Made by a program: the position numbers and the translations under genes. Of a stretch of 6,353 nucleotides of DNA, positions 5,800 through 6,353 are shown piece after piece. This DNA comes from JAUXIQ01 sp030620925 [NCBI: Nitrospinota bacterium] (GTDB lineage: Bacteria; JAUXIQ01): assembly GCA_030620925.1 (NCBI GenBank), contig JAUXIQ010000123.1, positions 1 through 6,353 of the forward strand, written 5' to 3'. The notes below the pieces were generated by a model, which saw only the letters and a list, made by a program, of their open reading frames with translations, was not told the origin of the DNA and made no database searches. Positions within the stretch are counted from its first letter, which is position 1. Each line of letters starts with the position of its first letter.

Positions 5800-6234
5800 A
5801 TGAAGGGATACAGAAAAGTATTATGGATTTTCATTGCCCTTTTTGTGGTCCCACAATCAACACTTGCTGTCGGTGACCTGAGCAACCAGAACCCTATAGT
5901 AGTTACCGTAATCCTTGGTTCAGAGAAAAATGAACTCACTTTTTTCCCTGAAAAACTGACTTTTGAGACCGGCAAACTTTACAGGCTGATATTGAAAAAC
6001 TCGAGTCCTCAGAAACACTATTTCACCTCACCGGGGTTTGCAGCCTCAGTCTGGACGAGAAAGGTGCAGGATAGTTCCATGGAGGTCAAAGGGGCTATCA
6101 GAGAAATAGAGCTCCTGCCAGGTAAAACCGCCGAATGGTTTTTTGTGCCCGTAAAGACGGGAACTTTTGGACTTTATTGCCACATATCTGGTCACAAGGA
6201 AGCAGGCATGGTAGGTATCATCGAAATAAAATGA
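5800..6234 (+). CDS. Exported cupredoxin (type 1 blue copper protein)
   Basis: The 144-residue product has an N-terminal signal peptide (basic MKGYRK, hydrophobic core about 8-17, likely cleavage near 23 after TLA). The mature part is a single cupredoxin-type beta barrel. The apparent type 1 copper ligands are His73 in KHYF, then Cys127, His132 and Met137 in the YCHISGHKEAGM segment (126-137), so the full His-Cys-His-Met set is present. The C-terminal loop resembles auracyanin-, sulfocyanin- and plastocyanin-like carriers, which shuttle single electrons outside the cytoplasmic membrane. The ribosome binding site GGGAGGA (5783-5789) lies ten bases before ATG 5800, a clear start. It could receive or donate electrons to the cytochromes encoded upstream, but it is separated from them by two other genes and a gap, so the partnership is inferred. 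A copper-binding or copper-resistance role is a weaker alternative. Confidence 0.88.
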   Translation: MKGYRKVLWIFIALFVVPQSTLAVGDLSNQNPIVVTVILGSEKNELTFFPEKLTFETGKLYRLILKNSSPQKHYFTSPGFAASVWTRKVQDSSMEVKGAIREIELLPGKTAEWFFVPVKTGTFGLYCHISGHKEAGMVGIIEIK

Positions 6235-6290
6235 TAGTTGCTCCTAACAGTATAGGGGGCACGGCGGAGATGGAATGGAAAGGAATGACC

Positions 6291-6353
6291 ATGAGTCCCA
6301 AAATCCCCACTCTCAAGGGCGCGGCGGCCCATTTCCCGGCTCCAAGAGGCCCC
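6291..6353 (+). CDS. Start of an unidentified gene running off the window
   Basis: A frame is open from ATG 6270 to the last base. The best start is ATG 6291, six bases after GGAAAGGA (6277-6284); ATG 6270 and 6285 are in-frame alternatives with poorly spaced binding sites. Only 21 codons are visible (beginning MSPKIPTLKG, then GAAAHFPAPRG). No signal peptide or motif can be recognised. It lies 56 bases after the cupredoxin gene on the same strand, so it may belong to the same transcript. The product is unknown and the call rests mainly on the ribosome binding site and the open frame. Confidence 0.4.
   Translation, partial: MSPKIPTLKGAAAHFPAPRGP

Noticed and set aside
1-6353. CRISPR array, tRNA/rRNA, transposase or phage genes
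   Set aside because: No regularly spaced repeats, no tRNA-like cloverleaf or rRNA sequence, and no recombinase or transposase motifs were seen on either strand.

Overview
The window reads entirely on the + strand and holds seven well-supported protein genes plus the first codons of an eighth. It looks like chromosomal DNA from a respiring, cytochrome-rich Gram-negative-type bacterium: there are several c-type cytochromes, exported signal peptides, a periplasmic-type blue copper protein and a radical SAM enzyme of the heme-synthesis family. The combination recalls Nitrospirota, Methylomirabilota (NC10) or Desulfobacterota-like lineages. That placement is inferred from gene content only. There are no RNA genes, CRISPR arrays, insertion sequences or phage genes that I can see.

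Region 1 (1-3859) is a compact run, probably one operon. It starts with the 3' part of a cytochrome c of at least two domains (1-557). A membrane-anchored monoheme cytochrome c follows (562-1296, TTG start). Next is a large exported diheme cytochrome c fused to an ethylbenzene-dehydrogenase-gamma/NxrC-like heme-b domain and a C-terminal membrane anchor (1302-2840). The run ends with a tandem-domain universal stress protein (2870-3859). The first three genes are separated by only 4-5 bases and together encode at least four CxxCH heme sites, plus one predicted heme-b site. They look like the electron-transfer subunits of a membrane redox complex whose catalytic or quinone-reacting subunits lie upstream, outside the window.

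Region 2 (3860-5663) starts after a 143-base gap. It holds a radical SAM/SPASM protein of the NirJ/AhbC/AhbD group (heme d1 or siroheme-dependent heme b synthesis) that carries an extra C-terminal PCP_red-like domain as found in protochlorophyllide reductase subunits. A small unrecognised multi-span membrane protein follows, whose ribosome binding site lies in a short inverted repeat.

Region 3 (5664-6353) has a 136-base gap, then an exported small cupredoxin with a complete type 1 copper ligand set, then the start of another gene that runs off the window. One reading is that the cytochromes and cupredoxin form a periplasmic/membrane electron-transfer chain, while the radical SAM protein helps make a heme used by that chain. 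The functional link is inferred from proximity and not proven by the sequence.
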